Positions 7,171 to 16,497 of a stretch of DNA of 64,000 nt are shown here, piece by piece. Origin of the DNA: Zymobacter palmae (lineage in GTDB: Bacteria; Pseudomonadota; Gammaproteobacteria; Pseudomonadales; Halomonadaceae); the NCBI RefSeq assembly GCF_003610015.1, contig NZ_AP018933.1, forward strand, positions 62,001-126,000, written 5' to 3'. How positions within the stretch are numbered: the stretch's first letter is position 1; each line of letters starts with the position of its first letter. Below the pieces are notes generated by a model, which was not told the DNA's origin, did not search any database, and was given only the letters and a program-made list of their open reading frames with translations. The position numbers and the translations under genes were made by a program.

Positions 7171-8175
7171 ATGGCGTTCAACCTGAGTCAGCGTCATCTT
7201 TTGAGTCTTATGCGGCACACTCCCGAAGAAATCCGCTATCTGATAGATCTTTCTGCAGAGCTCAAGCGTGCACGACGAGCAGGTACTGAACAGCCACGGC
7301 TACAGGGCAAGCAGATTGCGCTGATCTTTGAAAAGACCTCGACGCGCACGCGCTGTGCCTTCGAAGTGGCTGCCAAAGATCAGGGCGCTCACGTGACTTA
7401 CATCGACTCATCCTCTTCACAGATGGGCCATAAGGAGTCGATCAGCGATACCGCACGTGTACTGGGCCGCATGTTCGATGCCATTGAGTTCCGCGGCGCG
7501 GATCAAATCACGGTTGAAACGCTGGCAGAATATGCGGGTGTGCCGGTTTTCAATGGTCTGACAGCTGAATTCCACCCGACACAGATGCTGGCCGATGTGC
7601 TGACCATGATTGAGCACAGCGATAAACCGCTGCATCAGATCAGCTACGTTTATCTGGGCGATGCGCGCTACAACATGGGACGTTCGCTGCTGATGATCGG
7701 TGCCAAGCTGGGTATGGATGTACGCATTGCTGCGCCGAAGGCGCTGTGGCCGGATGACGGTTTCGTTGAAGAGTGCCAGGCGTTTGCACGCGACAGTGGT
7801 GCGCGAATCACGCTGACCGAAGATGCTCTGGCGGCCGTCAAAGGTGTCGATTTTGTACATACCGATATCTGGGTGTCGATGGGTGAACCAGCAGAAGTAT
7901 GGGATGAACGTATCGCCCTACTGCGCCCGTATCGCGTTGATGCCGCGCTGATGACGGCAGCCGATAATCCGCGCGTGAAGTTCATGCACTGCTTGCCGGC
8001 GTACCACAACCAAGAAACGGCCGTGGGTCGCCAGGTGGCTGCGCGTTATCCGGAATTTGGTGATGGCGTTGAAGTGACAGAAGAGGTGTTCGAGTCACCG
8101 GCCAGCATCGTCTTCGATCAGGCTGAAAACCGTCTGCATACCATCAAGGCGGTTATGGTGGCGTCGTTGGCCTGA
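7171..8175 (+). CDS. argF: Ornithine carbamoyltransferase
   Basis: This 334-residue enzyme transfers the carbamoyl group to ornithine to give citrulline in arginine synthesis. It carries the carbamoyl-phosphate loop STRTR at residues 57-61, the conserved FHPTQ at 134-138, and the HCLP motif at 273-276 that binds ornithine with Cys274. Length and motifs match the ArgF/ArgI family, and it is a soluble trimeric enzyme. The ATG at 7171 is preceded by GCGAGGG about 11 bases upstream. It is flanked on both sides by parS sites, and a terminator abuts its end, so it is transcribed alone. A catabolic ArcB role is unlikely as no arcA or arcC adjoins. Confidence 0.95.
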   Translation: MAFNLSQRHLLSLMRHTPEEIRYLIDLSAELKRARRAGTEQPRLQGKQIALIFEKTSTRTRCAFEVAAKDQGAHVTYIDSSSSQMGHKESISDTARVLGRMFDAIEFRGADQITVETLAEYAGVPVFNGLTAEFHPTQMLADVLTMIEHSDKPLHQISYVYLGDARYNMGRSLLMIGAKLGMDVRIAAPKALWPDDGFVEECQAFARDSGARITLTEDALAAVKGVDFVHTDIWVSMGEPAEVWDERIALLRPYRVDAALMTAADNPRVKFMHCLPAYHNQETAVGRQVAARYPEFGDGVEVTEEVFESPASIVFDQAENRLHTIKAVMVASLA

Positions 8176-8201
8176 GGACGCTGATTAATACGTATCAGCG
8201 A

Positions 8202-8254
8202 TAGCACCCCCGTTATGGTGCCCTGCAATGGGCGCTGTGGCGGGGGTGTTTTGT
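8202..8254 (+). terminator. Terminator of argF, abutting parS
   Basis: CACCCCCG pairs with CGGGGGTG around a structured loop (an inner GCCC/GGGC hairpin), followed by TTTTG. The T run merges directly into the perfect parS at 8252. Confidence 0.75.
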
Positions 8255-8267
8255 TTCACGTGAAACA
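8252..8267. promoter_or_regulatory. parS: Perfect parS site downstream of argF
   Basis: A second TGTTTCACGTGAAACA, identical to the one at 6511 and also extended by matching flanking bases to 20 bp. A degenerate relative (AATACCACGTGAAATG) lies at 8360-8375. Confidence 0.85.
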
Positions 8268-8466
8268 AACAGTGAGTTCTAAATTATTTGCTATTATTCA
8301 ATGCGTTATTGGGTATGTATGGTCGGTTTTTTCTGGAAATATGTCTGCCAGTGCTGAAAAATACCACGTGAAATGCGGGTGGTCATGGCCGTTGGCCTGT
8401 TGAAAATGCCTCTCTCCGCTTGGAACAACGCTACGTTGCTTCGCCGTATCACGGACAGTTAAATAC

Positions 8467-8501
8467 AAAAATCCCCTGCCTTTGGCTAGCAAGGCAAGGG
8501 A
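8467..8501 (-). terminator. Terminator of GYF-domain gene
   Basis: An 11-base stem with one mismatch (8472-8482 with 8491-8501) is followed on the minus strand by ATTTTTGTAT. It lies about 100 bases after the stop at 8603. Confidence 0.7.
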
Positions 8502-8602
8502 CATCCGCACGGAGTGCGATCAGGAAATGGCTCCGCCTTATGGTGAAGGGTAAGGACGGTGCATCGTCTCGTTAGCTTCACCATAAGAAAGCTTTTCCCG
8601 TA

Positions 8603-9319
8603 TTACTGTAGCGGTACGCGTACCAATATCTTGTCCTGCTTCTTCTCAATGGTGATATCCAGCTGGTTACCGTTATCGAGGTAGGCCGTTGCCGTGTAGA
8701 AATCGTCTTTAGGCTCGTCGTCGATAGCGACGGCTATGCAGGACGCTTTTTGATAGAACTGGTCATGAATGATGGTGGTGACGATAGGGCAGGCCGCTTC
8801 TTCGATCTCTGAGTCACTGTCCATGAAACCCACGATCACTAGCAAAACAAAACCGGCAATCCATGCATAGAAGTAGTTTTTGCTATGGCCGATAAGGTTG
8901 GCGCGTTTCCACAGGTAGACAGGGATCAGCACGGCCCAGTAGGTTTCCGGTGCGTCATAGCCGGCGGCTTTCAAACGTCGTTCATCTACCACGCAGAGAA
9001 TGACGTTGATGATAAGGATGAGCCACCCGATATTGATATCGAAGAGTAAGCCCAGCAGTGCGCCGATGATCTGTACGCCGACCAATGCCCAGACAAAACG
9101 GTTGTCCACATCGCTAGACGCCAGTGGCGGCGGGCCAGACAGAGGAGGAACGCTGGCGGCTAGCTCCGTTTCCTTCAGCGACACCCAGTCACCGGCCCCT
9201 GCCCAGACCTTGGTGTCCAGACCAATCACGCTTGAGGCGGCAAAGCCTTTCATCTGATCAATAGTGAAAGGACCGTTTCTTGTTCCGTTCTTGGAGTAAT
9301 ACCACGTTGCTTCTGACAC
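8603..9319 (-). CDS. GYF_2-domain membrane protein
   Basis: Residues 4-55 form a GYF_2 (DUF4339) domain with the hallmark WYYSKNGTRNGPF start and a late tryptophan in WAGAGDWV. These domains sit at the cytoplasmic face of many bacterial membrane proteins and are thought to bind proline-rich partners. After a proline-rich linker (PPLSGPPPL) come about four membrane helices (residues 75-170). The last 65 residues are polar with two cysteines (ACPIV and SCIAV) and are probably periplasmic. The family is uncharacterised. It stands alone, divergent from nothing nearby, with a terminator downstream. Confidence 0.75.
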   Translation of the reverse strand: MSEATWYYSKNGTRNGPFTIDQMKGFAASSVIGLDTKVWAGAGDWVSLKETELAASVPPLSGPPPLASSDVDNRFVWALVGVQIIGALLGLLFDINIGWLILIINVILCVVDERRLKAAGYDAPETYWAVLIPVYLWKRANLIGHSKNYFYAWIAGFVLLVIVGFMDSDSEIEEAACPIVTTIIHDQFYQKASCIAVAIDDEPKDDFYTATAYLDNGNQLDITIEKKQDKILVRVPLQ

Positions 9320-9832
9320 CCCTGATCTCCTAAATATAAAAAGGCATTTTGCAGGCCATGAATAGCCGTCTTGGTGCTTGCTTCGTCACAGAACTTTGAG
9401 TTCCTGAGATGCAATGATGCCGATCCCATTTCTGGGGTATCGGTTACTTAGAGGGCAACATACTGCGTTACAAACGCTTTTAAAACCTTTGTTAATATTT
9501 ATGTGGCTGTTATGACAGATAAAATCTCATTCTTTTGGGGTGTCATCAAAATGAGTAAGTAGCGTGCTGGGCCGATATTTTCTAGGGCAGCTTATGTTTT
9601 GGGTCATGTTCTACGTGCAAATGAACGAGCCAATAAGAAAATAAATAACGCATTCATGAAAAGAAAAAGCCCTCGCGTAATAGTAATACGCAAGGGCTTG
9701 ATACAGGATGGCGCATAGACAGACGTTTCGGGAATACGCGCTTTCCCTTGGTGCCAGCCCGATGGTCTTGTCGCTTTAATACCGTTGCAGCTAAGTACTC
9801 GCTGGCTGTATCTACGCTTGGGGGTTAGGCGG
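9320..9832. other. Intergenic region; terminator only
   Basis: Roughly 510 bases between two minus-strand genes. Apart from the terminator of ypfJ at 9667-9699 and the promoter area of the GYF gene near 9350-9560 (AT-rich), I see no gene. A minus-strand frame at 9604-9909 overlaps both the terminator and the ypfJ end and is rejected. Confidence 0.45.
9667..9699 (-). terminator. Terminator of ypfJ
   Basis: AAGCCCT-GCGTA arms with one mismatch (9667-9679 with 9687-9699), followed on the minus strand by a T-rich stretch. Confidence 0.75.
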
Positions 9833-10729
9833 TCAAAGCTGCTTGGCTGAGAAGGTATCGCAGCGTGCCATGTCGCCGCTGTCGAAGCCGACCTTGAACC
9901 AGCGTACACGCTGTTCAGCCGTGCCGTGCGTGAAGCTGTCGGGCACCACGCGGCCCTGCCCTTGACGCTGAAGGTTGTCGTCGCCGATGGCGTCGGCTGC
10001 TTTCAAGGCATCTTCGATTTCGCCCGGTTCGAGCCAGTTGTAGCGGCTTTCGGCCTGATGGCCCCATACGCCGGCATAGCAGTCAGCCTGCAGTTCTTGG
10101 CGTACGGAAAGCCCGTTGGCCCCCTCGCGCGCAGCGCCTTGACGTTCGGCTTGAGTGACCTGGCGATCAATGCCGGTCAGGTGCTGTACGTGGTGCCCCA
10201 CTTCATGTGCGATGACATAGGCCTGAGCGAAGTCGGTGCCAACCTTAAAGCGTGACTTCATTTCTGCGAAGAAGGAGGTATCGAGATACAGTTTCTGGTC
10301 GGCTGGGCAGTAGAACGGACCGACCGCGGCGGAAGCATAGCCACAGCCAGAAGAGACGCTGCCACTGAACAGGACCAGTTTCGGGGGCTGGTACGTCTTG
10401 CCCTGCTGCTTGAATATCTCTGTCCAAGTATCTTCGGTATCGCCCAGCACCGTGCTAATGAACTCGTCACGGCTGTGGTCGACTTGGCTCGGTGTGGTCG
10501 ATGACGTATTCGATTGCGTCGCTACGCTGCCACCGTTGCCGCCGATCTGTCCTAGAACCTGGCTGAGAATCTGCATCGGGTCCTGTTTCGTAATCAGACC
10601 GAAGGCCACCACCAGTACGATCCCCGCGATGCTGATCTTGCCACCGCTTAGGCGCATACCGCCGCCGCTAGAGCCGTTGCTGCGTTCGTCTTCGATATTG
10701 CTGCTGCGTCTGCCGCGTTGCCACTTCAT
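9833..10729 (-). CDS. ypfJ: YpfJ-family neutral zinc metallopeptidase
   Basis: The 298-residue protein belongs to the YpfJ (zinc_peptidase, KPN_02809-like) family. After a basic N-terminus comes one membrane helix (residues 33-45), so it is anchored in the inner membrane with the enzyme domain outside. The zinc site is HEVGHH (H175, E176, H179), with the third ligand probably E212 in RQELQADCYAG. Other family landmarks are SGCGYASAAVGPFYCP and YLDTSFF. The physiological substrate is not known for the family. The start at 10729 gives the standard MKWQRGRRSSNIED beginning of this family. Confidence 0.92.
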   Translation of the reverse strand: MKWQRGRRSSNIEDERSNGSSGGGMRLSGGKISIAGIVLVVAFGLITKQDPMQILSQVLGQIGGNGGSVATQSNTSSTTPSQVDHSRDEFISTVLGDTEDTWTEIFKQQGKTYQPPKLVLFSGSVSSGCGYASAAVGPFYCPADQKLYLDTSFFAEMKSRFKVGTDFAQAYVIAHEVGHHVQHLTGIDRQVTQAERQGAAREGANGLSVRQELQADCYAGVWGHQAESRYNWLEPGEIEDALKAADAIGDDNLQRQGQGRVVPDSFTHGTAEQRVRWFKVGFDSGDMARCDTFSAKQL

Positions 10730-10873
10730 ATGTCGATCGTCCCTGTTCGTTCTACGCTATGAAACCCAAAGGCTCTCCGTTCCGGTGAGCGGCCCTGTCA
10801 TAAAGCGTATCACCTGAATCAAGAAAGCGAAGCATTCTGACCGTATGCACGGCCAGAGAGAAGAGCAAAAAGA

Positions 10874-12037
10874 CTATCCGCGCGCCGAGTAGAGCTGTCC
10901 TGATCCCATGTAGCGAGGCAGCAGTACCCACATTTCACCGCGTTGTTTCATGCGCCCAGCGGTTTCTCCTGCGGCATCACCTAGGCCCCAGAAGTAGTCG
11001 GCACGAACAGTGCCCTTGATGGCACTGCCGGTATCCTGAGCGATAACCAGTTTCTGGATCGGTTCATTGGACAGCGGACGCGTGGTCGACAGAAATACCG
11101 GTGCGCCCAGTGGTACATGCGAGGGGTCGACGGCGATGCTGTGTTCCGGCGTTAGAGGAACGCCCAACGCGCCAGTGGGCCCGGTCGACTCATCGACGGC
11201 AGGCATCTCGCGGAAGAAGACGACGCGCGGGTTGGCATTGAGCATGTCGTCGACTTGCTGAGGGTGGGCATGTGCCCATTGCTTGATGCCTTTGATCGTG
11301 GCTTGGTCGGCGGTGATCTGATGACGATCAAGCAACCAGCGTGCGAAGGAACGGAAGGGCAGGTTGTTGGTGCCCGCAAAGCCCACGCGAATCATGCGGC
11401 CATCTTCCAGCCTGACGCGTCCTGAGCCCTGCACTTGCAGATAGGCCACATCGACAGGATCGTCCACCCATACTAGTTCTCGCCCTTTGAGGAATGGCTG
11501 CTTCATCAGGTGCGCACGTGGTTTGTTGACCTGCGTGCTGGCGATGCCGTGTGGATAGCGATAGACCGGCGTCTGATAGGGGCCGTGGCGGGTCAGAGAA
11601 CCACGCAGCACGGGCTCGTAATATCCCGTGATCAGCCCGGTTGTTGAGCCATCGTCGTTGGTCAGATGCCATGGCCGGAAACGTTCTTCGAAGAAGCGCT
11701 GTAGCTCGCTGGCATTGGCGGCGTTCATGCGCTGAGCGTCCATGCACACCTGCTGCCAGTCACGCTGCTTACCCAGTGCTTTGCAGCTTTGCAGGAACGG
11801 TTGCCATGCCGACTGTGCCTGGCGCTCTGACCAACCGGGAAGCTGCTGCCAGTCTTCCGTGCGCCAGCGCGTCAGTGACGAGCCACTACCGGCATCGGTG
11901 CGCAGACCCGGCACGTAAGCTGTGTTCTGGGGTGTGGACGGGCGAGGTGCTGTCGAGCTACAGGCCGTTACCAGTAGGCCTGCGAACAGCAGATGACCAA
12001 AAGACATCAGAGAGCGCAGATAGCGAAGCGAACGCAC
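10874..12037 (-). CDS. mltA: Membrane-bound lytic murein transglycosylase A
   Basis: MltA cleaves peptidoglycan glycan strands to 1,6-anhydromuropeptides from the inner face of the outer membrane. The 387-residue protein has a lipoprotein signal with lipobox VTAC (acylated C26). The MltA domain follows, with TGYYEPVLRGSL at its start, and the C-terminal 3D domain contains AIDPSHVPLG-like and AQDTGSAIKGTVRADYFWG segments, which include the catalytic aspartate. Length fits the family. It is upstream of ypfJ on the same strand but 140 bases away, so probably a separate transcript. Confidence 0.93.
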   Translation of the reverse strand: MRSLRYLRSLMSFGHLLFAGLLVTACSSTAPRPSTPQNTAYVPGLRTDAGSGSSLTRWRTEDWQQLPGWSERQAQSAWQPFLQSCKALGKQRDWQQVCMDAQRMNAANASELQRFFEERFRPWHLTNDDGSTTGLITGYYEPVLRGSLTRHGPYQTPVYRYPHGIASTQVNKPRAHLMKQPFLKGRELVWVDDPVDVAYLQVQGSGRVRLEDGRMIRVGFAGTNNLPFRSFARWLLDRHQITADQATIKGIKQWAHAHPQQVDDMLNANPRVVFFREMPAVDESTGPTGALGVPLTPEHSIAVDPSHVPLGAPVFLSTTRPLSNEPIQKLVIAQDTGSAIKGTVRADYFWGLGDAAGETAGRMKQRGEMWVLLPRYMGSGQLYSARG

Positions 12038-12204
12038 GACAGACCTCGTTGCAATACGTAAATGATTGCGATGGGATGGCGGGGCATCTCTCGCAATGAT
12101 GAAAGGCGGACGTTGCGTAGTGTAGAGACTCGACGGCCCTCTGTTCCAGCATTTGCAATGCGGTTTTTACAGAGGGTAAGTTTCGCTACGCTTTTCTATG
12201 ACCC

Positions 12205-13113
12205 ATGGGTATGACAAGGATTCCGTCGGTAATGCACAAGAACACGCCGCAGCTTCATCTCGGTCTGGCCATGTGGGCCAATCCTGATTGGAAAGGAAGC
12301 CTCTATGCGCCGCATACGGCGATGACGGAAAGTCTGCCCGACTACGCTGCGGCTTTCGATGCCGTGGAAGGCAATACGACGTTCTACAGCGGTATTCCCA
12401 AGGAAGAGACCGTGCGAGTTTGGGCCGCTCAGACGCCCGAGTCGTTTCGCTTTTGTTTCAAGCTGCCCGCTTTCATCACACATGAAAAGCGTCTGCGTGA
12501 CTGTGAGGCCGATATTGCACGCTTTCTTGAACGGTTAAGTCTGTTGGGACCTCGCCTCGGGCCGGTCATGGTTCAGTTGCCGCGCGATCTGGGTCAGGAA
12601 GCCATGATTGATCTCGAACGCCTTCTAGTGCAGTGGCCTGCCCATATTCCCTGTGCCGTTGAACCACGGTCGTTTGATTTCTTTGCCAAAGGCGACGCGG
12701 AGCGAGCGTTCAATCGTCTGTTGATAACTCACAACGCTGACCGTGTCATGCTGGATGTTCGGCCGGTAATGATGAATCCGGGGGCTCCCGGTTCGGCCCT
12801 GTGGAAGGCACAGCAGGAGAAACCCAAACGCCCGCTGCATGTGATCGCTACGGGGTCGCGGCCTATCGTGCGCTTTATCGGCCATTTTGAGGATCAGATC
12901 AACGATCCGTTGTTTGCGCCGTGGGTCGATCGGCTTGCCCTGTGGATAAGTCAGGGGAAAACCCCTTTTCTGTTTGTGCATACTCCTGACAATCGGCAGG
13001 CACCAACGCTGGCACGGCGCTATGCCGAGCAGGTTTCAGCAGCACTGCAGCATAATGGTCAGGTAAGGGTGCCGGACACGTTTGCTGGGGAGCATCAAAG
13101 CACGCTGTTCTGA
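12205..13113 (+). CDS. DUF72 (YecE-like) protein
   Basis: The 302-residue protein has the DUF72/YecE TIM-barrel-like features: the N-terminal LHLGLAMWANPDWKGSLY, EGNTTFYSGIPKEETVRVWA, FRFCFKLPAFITHEKRL, and AVEPRSFDFF. The family is widespread and lacks a proven biochemical role; a link to DNA or RNA metabolism has been proposed by context only. ATGs at 12205, 12211 and 12232 are all possible starts. It precedes uvrD on the same strand by 250 bases with a separate LexA-controlled promoter between. A perfect DnaA box (reverse orientation, 12941-12949) lies inside the gene. Confidence 0.85.
   Translation: MGMTRIPSVMHKNTPQLHLGLAMWANPDWKGSLYAPHTAMTESLPDYAAAFDAVEGNTTFYSGIPKEETVRVWAAQTPESFRFCFKLPAFITHEKRLRDCEADIARFLERLSLLGPRLGPVMVQLPRDLGQEAMIDLERLLVQWPAHIPCAVEPRSFDFFAKGDAERAFNRLLITHNADRVMLDVRPVMMNPGAPGSALWKAQQEKPKRPLHVIATGSRPIVRFIGHFEDQINDPLFAPWVDRLALWISQGKTPFLFVHTPDNRQAPTLARRYAEQVSAALQHNGQVRVPDTFAGEHQSTLF
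12941..12949 (-). promoter_or_regulatory. Perfect DnaA box inside DUF72 gene
   Basis: TGTGGATAA, the reverse complement of the consensus DnaA box. It lies 205 bases from another box at 13154 in the uvrD promoter region. Confidence 0.4.
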
Positions 13114-13153
13114 CCCATAGAGGGAAGCCGTTTGGGCTTGCGACTAGATCAGG

Positions 13154-13162
13154 TTATCCACA
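13154..13162 (+). promoter_or_regulatory. Perfect DnaA box upstream of uvrD
   Basis: TTATCCACA in the noncoding gap before uvrD, 82 bases upstream of the LexA box. Could tie uvrD expression to DnaA level. Confidence 0.5.
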
Positions 13163-13243
13163 TGCGGTTTCAGCGTTGTAGGCCTGCATTCTTCTGAAGA
13201 GGACTCTGGCGCTATCGGGCGGTGATCAGGGCTTCATGGTATG

Positions 13244-13259
13244 CTGTGGTTATTTACAG
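13244..13259. promoter_or_regulatory. LexA (SOS) box upstream of uvrD
   Basis: CTGTGGTTATTTACAG matches CTGT-N8-ACAG, the LexA consensus with an AT-rich centre. It lies 106 bases before the uvrD start. E. coli uvrD is also under LexA control. Confidence 0.8.
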
Positions 13260-13364
13260 CGCGCCTTGAAGGGACGCTGAATACCGTCTTTCTACTTCTC
13301 TATTCAAGACCTCTGGTCGCAGCGATGAAGGTGCCGTCCAGAGGCCATCAGCGGAACACCAGAC

Positions 13365-15623
13365 ATGAACTCCCATCATCTGCTTGATTCGCTCAACGAC
13401 GAACAGCGCCAGGCCGTCAGCGCACCGCAGGGCAACCTGCTGGTACTGGCAGGGGCTGGCTCCGGCAAGACGCGCGTGCTGGTGCACCGCATCGCTTGGA
13501 TGCTGGAAGTCGAGCGCTTGTCGCCCTACAGCATTTTGGCGGTAACCTTCACCAACAAGGCCGCACGTGAAATGCGTACGCGTCTGGAAGCGTTGCTGAG
13601 CGTCTCGCCGCGGGGCATGTGGGTCGGTACGTTCCACTCCATTGCGCACCGTCTGCTGCGCACGCACTGGCACGATGCAAAGCTGCAGGAACACTTCCAG
13701 ATCATCGACAGTGATGATCAGCTGCGGCTGATCAAGCGCCTGTTGAAAGACCACAACATTGACGATGAAACCTATCCGCCTCGGCAGGTGATGCAGTTCA
13801 TCTCTGGGTGCAAAGAAGAAGGACTGCGACCGGGGCAGGTCGAGGCGCATGGCGATCAGTACTTGCTGCGGATGGTCGAGCTGTACGAACTGTATCAGCT
13901 GACCTGCGAACGCTCAGGGCTGGTCGACTTTGGCGAGTTGCTGCTGCGCTCGCTGGAGCTGCTGCGTGACAATCCCCCGTTGCTTGAGCACTACCGTGAG
14001 CGGTTCGGCCATATCCTTGTGGATGAGTTTCAGGATACCAACCGTCTGCAGTACGCGTGGCTGAAGCTACTCGCGGGTCCCAATGGCCATGTGACAGCCG
14101 TGGGCGATGATGACCAGTCTATTTATGGCTGGCGCGGTGCGCGCGTCGAGAACATCGTGCGCTTTAGCGAGGAGCTACCGAACACGCAGGTCGTGCGCTT
14201 GGAACGCAACTACCGCTCGACCAATGTGATTTTGGATGCGGCCAACGCCTTGATCCGCAACAACACTGGGCGCATGGGCAAAGAGCTGTGGACCGATATC
14301 AGCGGTGGCGAAAAAATCTCGGTGTATGCGGGGTTCAATGACCTCGACGAGGCACGCTATATCGTCGATACACTGCAGAAACTCATCAAAGAACACGACT
14401 ACAAGCGTAGTGATATTGCCATCCTCTATCGCTCCAACGCGCAGTCGCGCGTTATTGAGGAAACGCTGATTCGTTCCAAGGTGCCGTACCGTATCTACGG
14501 TGGACACCGCTTCTACGAGCGCCTTGAGATCAAAAACGCGTTGGCCTATCTGCGCTTGATGGTCTCACGCGAAGACGACGCGTCGCTTGAGCGAGTCATC
14601 AACGTGCCCGCCCGCGGCATAGGTACCAAGACAGTTGAATTGTTGCGAACACATGCTCGTGACGAAGGCATTTCACTGTGGCAGGCATTGCACGACCTTG
14701 TCGCTCACAAGCAGGTCAGCGGGCGCGCCGCTAGCGCGTTGCAGACCTTCGCTAATCTTGTCGATCGTCTCGACAACGAAACTTCGGGACTAATGCTGCA
14801 CGAAATCATCGACCACGTGATTACCGTGACGGGATTGATTGAGCACCATCGCGCAGAGAAGGGTGAGAAGGGGCAGGCGCGTGTAGAGAACCTAGAAGAG
14901 CTGGTCAGTGCAGCACGTGCATACGTGCAGGGAGACATGCGCGGTACCGACCCCTTCGAACCGGCCGGTGAAGCAGTTGGCGACGCTACACTGGAAAACT
15001 TCCTTTCTGAAGCGGCACTGGATGCTGGGGATCACGAAGCCGACGAATTCGAAGATGCGGTACAGATGATGACGCTGCACTCAGCGAAAGGGCTCGAGTT
15101 CCCGGTCGTCTTCATTGCCGGTATCGAGGAAGGGTTGTTCCCACACAATCGGTCGATAGAAGATCCCGCTGGGTTGGAGGAAGAACGACGCCTCTGCTAC
15201 GTGGGTTTGACACGCGCCATGCAGCGTCTGTACCTGACCTATGCCGAGATGCGCCGTCTGCACGGCAAGGAAACCTATCAGCGGGCATCGCGCTTCATTC
15301 GCGAACTGCCCGAAGACCTGATTGAAGAAGTGCGCTTGCGTGGACAGGTTGCCCGTCCTATGCCGCCGTCCCGCAGCAGCTTTTCATCGAAGAATGCATC
15401 GCGTGGTGGGCTGTACGATTCCAAGCGCTCGCTCGAGCAGCAGCAGGCTGAGCACGATGGCATGAGCCTATCGCTGGGGCAGCGCGTTTCTCACCCGGTC
15501 TTTGGGGACGGTACTGTGATTGGTGCCGAAGGCCAAGGCAGTCGTGCGCGCGTCCAGATCAATTTCGACGATGAAGGCAACAAGTGGTTGGTGCTGGGCT
15601 TTGCCAAGCTGCAACCGCTCTAA
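13365..15623 (+). CDS. uvrD: DNA helicase II UvrD
   Basis: UvrD unwinds DNA 3' to 5' in nucleotide excision and mismatch repair and clears RecA filaments and transcription complexes. The 752-residue protein begins like E. coli UvrD (LLDSLNDEQRQAV) and has Walker A GAGSGKT at residues 30-36, Walker B DEFQDTN at about 220, GDDDQSIYGWRGA, and RLERNYRST. Near the C-terminus are MTLHSAKGLEF and the UvrD-type end with a Tudor-like SHPVFGDGTVIGAEG segment that contacts RNA polymerase in related helicases. Length is in the normal range (about 720-750). A LexA box and a DnaA box lie in its promoter region. It is clearly UvrD rather than Rep or PcrA. Confidence 0.95.
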   Translation: MNSHHLLDSLNDEQRQAVSAPQGNLLVLAGAGSGKTRVLVHRIAWMLEVERLSPYSILAVTFTNKAAREMRTRLEALLSVSPRGMWVGTFHSIAHRLLRTHWHDAKLQEHFQIIDSDDQLRLIKRLLKDHNIDDETYPPRQVMQFISGCKEEGLRPGQVEAHGDQYLLRMVELYELYQLTCERSGLVDFGELLLRSLELLRDNPPLLEHYRERFGHILVDEFQDTNRLQYAWLKLLAGPNGHVTAVGDDDQSIYGWRGARVENIVRFSEELPNTQVVRLERNYRSTNVILDAANALIRNNTGRMGKELWTDISGGEKISVYAGFNDLDEARYIVDTLQKLIKEHDYKRSDIAILYRSNAQSRVIEETLIRSKVPYRIYGGHRFYERLEIKNALAYLRLMVSREDDASLERVINVPARGIGTKTVELLRTHARDEGISLWQALHDLVAHKQVSGRAASALQTFANLVDRLDNETSGLMLHEIIDHVITVTGLIEHHRAEKGEKGQARVENLEELVSAARAYVQGDMRGTDPFEPAGEAVGDATLENFLSEAALDAGDHEADEFEDAVQMMTLHSAKGLEFPVVFIAGIEEGLFPHNRSIEDPAGLEEERRLCYVGLTRAMQRLYLTYAEMRRLHGKETYQRASRFIRELPEDLIEEVRLRGQVARPMPPSRSSFSSKNASRGGLYDSKRSLEQQQAEHDGMSLSLGQRVSHPVFGDGTVIGAEGQGSRARVQINFDDEGNKWLVLGFAKLQPL

Positions 15624-15751
15624 GCGCTCGTGCCTTCCGCGCTGAGCGCGGTACATCGCGTTACCCTTATGATGCCGTCGCATTCTGCTCACGCAGGGTG
15701 CGCCGGCATTGTTATCCTCGGGTATAAATATCAACCAACAAGGGCCATGTC

Positions 15752-16465
15752 ATGAATGCAATCGATGCCTTACAGCAGGGCGCCCGAATGGTGCTGTCCC
15801 CCGGATTGCGTCGTTACGTCGTCGTTCCGGTGGCTATCAGCGCGGTGCTGTACGTTGTGCTACTGGGCTTTCTCTACGCTTACCTGCCTGGCTGGAGCGA
15901 TGCGCTGACCCGCCATTTTCCTTCATGGCTGCATTGGTTGTCGTGGCTGATATGGCTTTTGATGATGGCTACATCGTTAGTTATCACTTACTTCACATTC
16001 ACGCTTGTCGTTGCCTTTCTGGCGTCCCCCTTCTATGGCCTGCTGGCGGAACAGGTCGAACGGCAGCTAGGGGGGAGTGGCAGTCAGGACGAGCGGCGCT
16101 GGGGGCAGCTGATCACTGATAGCCTCGGGCGTGAATGGCAAAAACTGTCGTTCATCCTGCCGCGGATGGCGCTGCTGTTCGCTATCGGCTTTGTTCCGGG
16201 GACACAGCCGTTCATGCCAGTGGCCTGGCTGCTTCTTTCGGCTTGGTGCCTGTCCATTCAGTATCTGGACTATGTGATGGATAACCATCAGGTGAGCTTT
16301 GCGGATATGCGTGGCTTGCTATGGAAGCATAAGGGACAGACGCTGCTCTTTGGTCTTATCCTGACGCCTCTTATCGTCGTCCCGATACTCAATCTGATTA
16401 TTATGCCCGCGGCCGTAGCCGCAGGCGTTATTCTCTGGAGCCACCATTATCGAACGGGGTCTTGA
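15752..16465 (+). CDS. cysZ: CysZ-family sulfate permease
   Basis: The 237-residue protein has the EI24/CysZ pattern: an N-terminal GARMVLSPGLRRYVVVP, two long hydrophobic hairpins, PFYGLLAEQVERQL after the first pair, and QYLDYVMDNHQVSF before the last hydrophobic pair. CysZ mediates proton-coupled sulfate uptake to feed cysteine synthesis. The ATG at 15752 follows a GGGCCATGTC context; no stronger start exists. No cysK or cys regulon gene adjoins it, so the regulation by CysB is only a possibility. Confidence 0.88.
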   Translation: MNAIDALQQGARMVLSPGLRRYVVVPVAISAVLYVVLLGFLYAYLPGWSDALTRHFPSWLHWLSWLIWLLMMATSLVITYFTFTLVVAFLASPFYGLLAEQVERQLGGSGSQDERRWGQLITDSLGREWQKLSFILPRMALLFAIGFVPGTQPFMPVAWLLLSAWCLSIQYLDYVMDNHQVSFADMRGLLWKHKGQTLLFGLILTPLIVVPILNLIIMPAAVAAGVILWSHHYRTGS

Positions 16466-16497
16466 TAGTCGAGTGCTTTTGATAAGCCATCTCTGGG

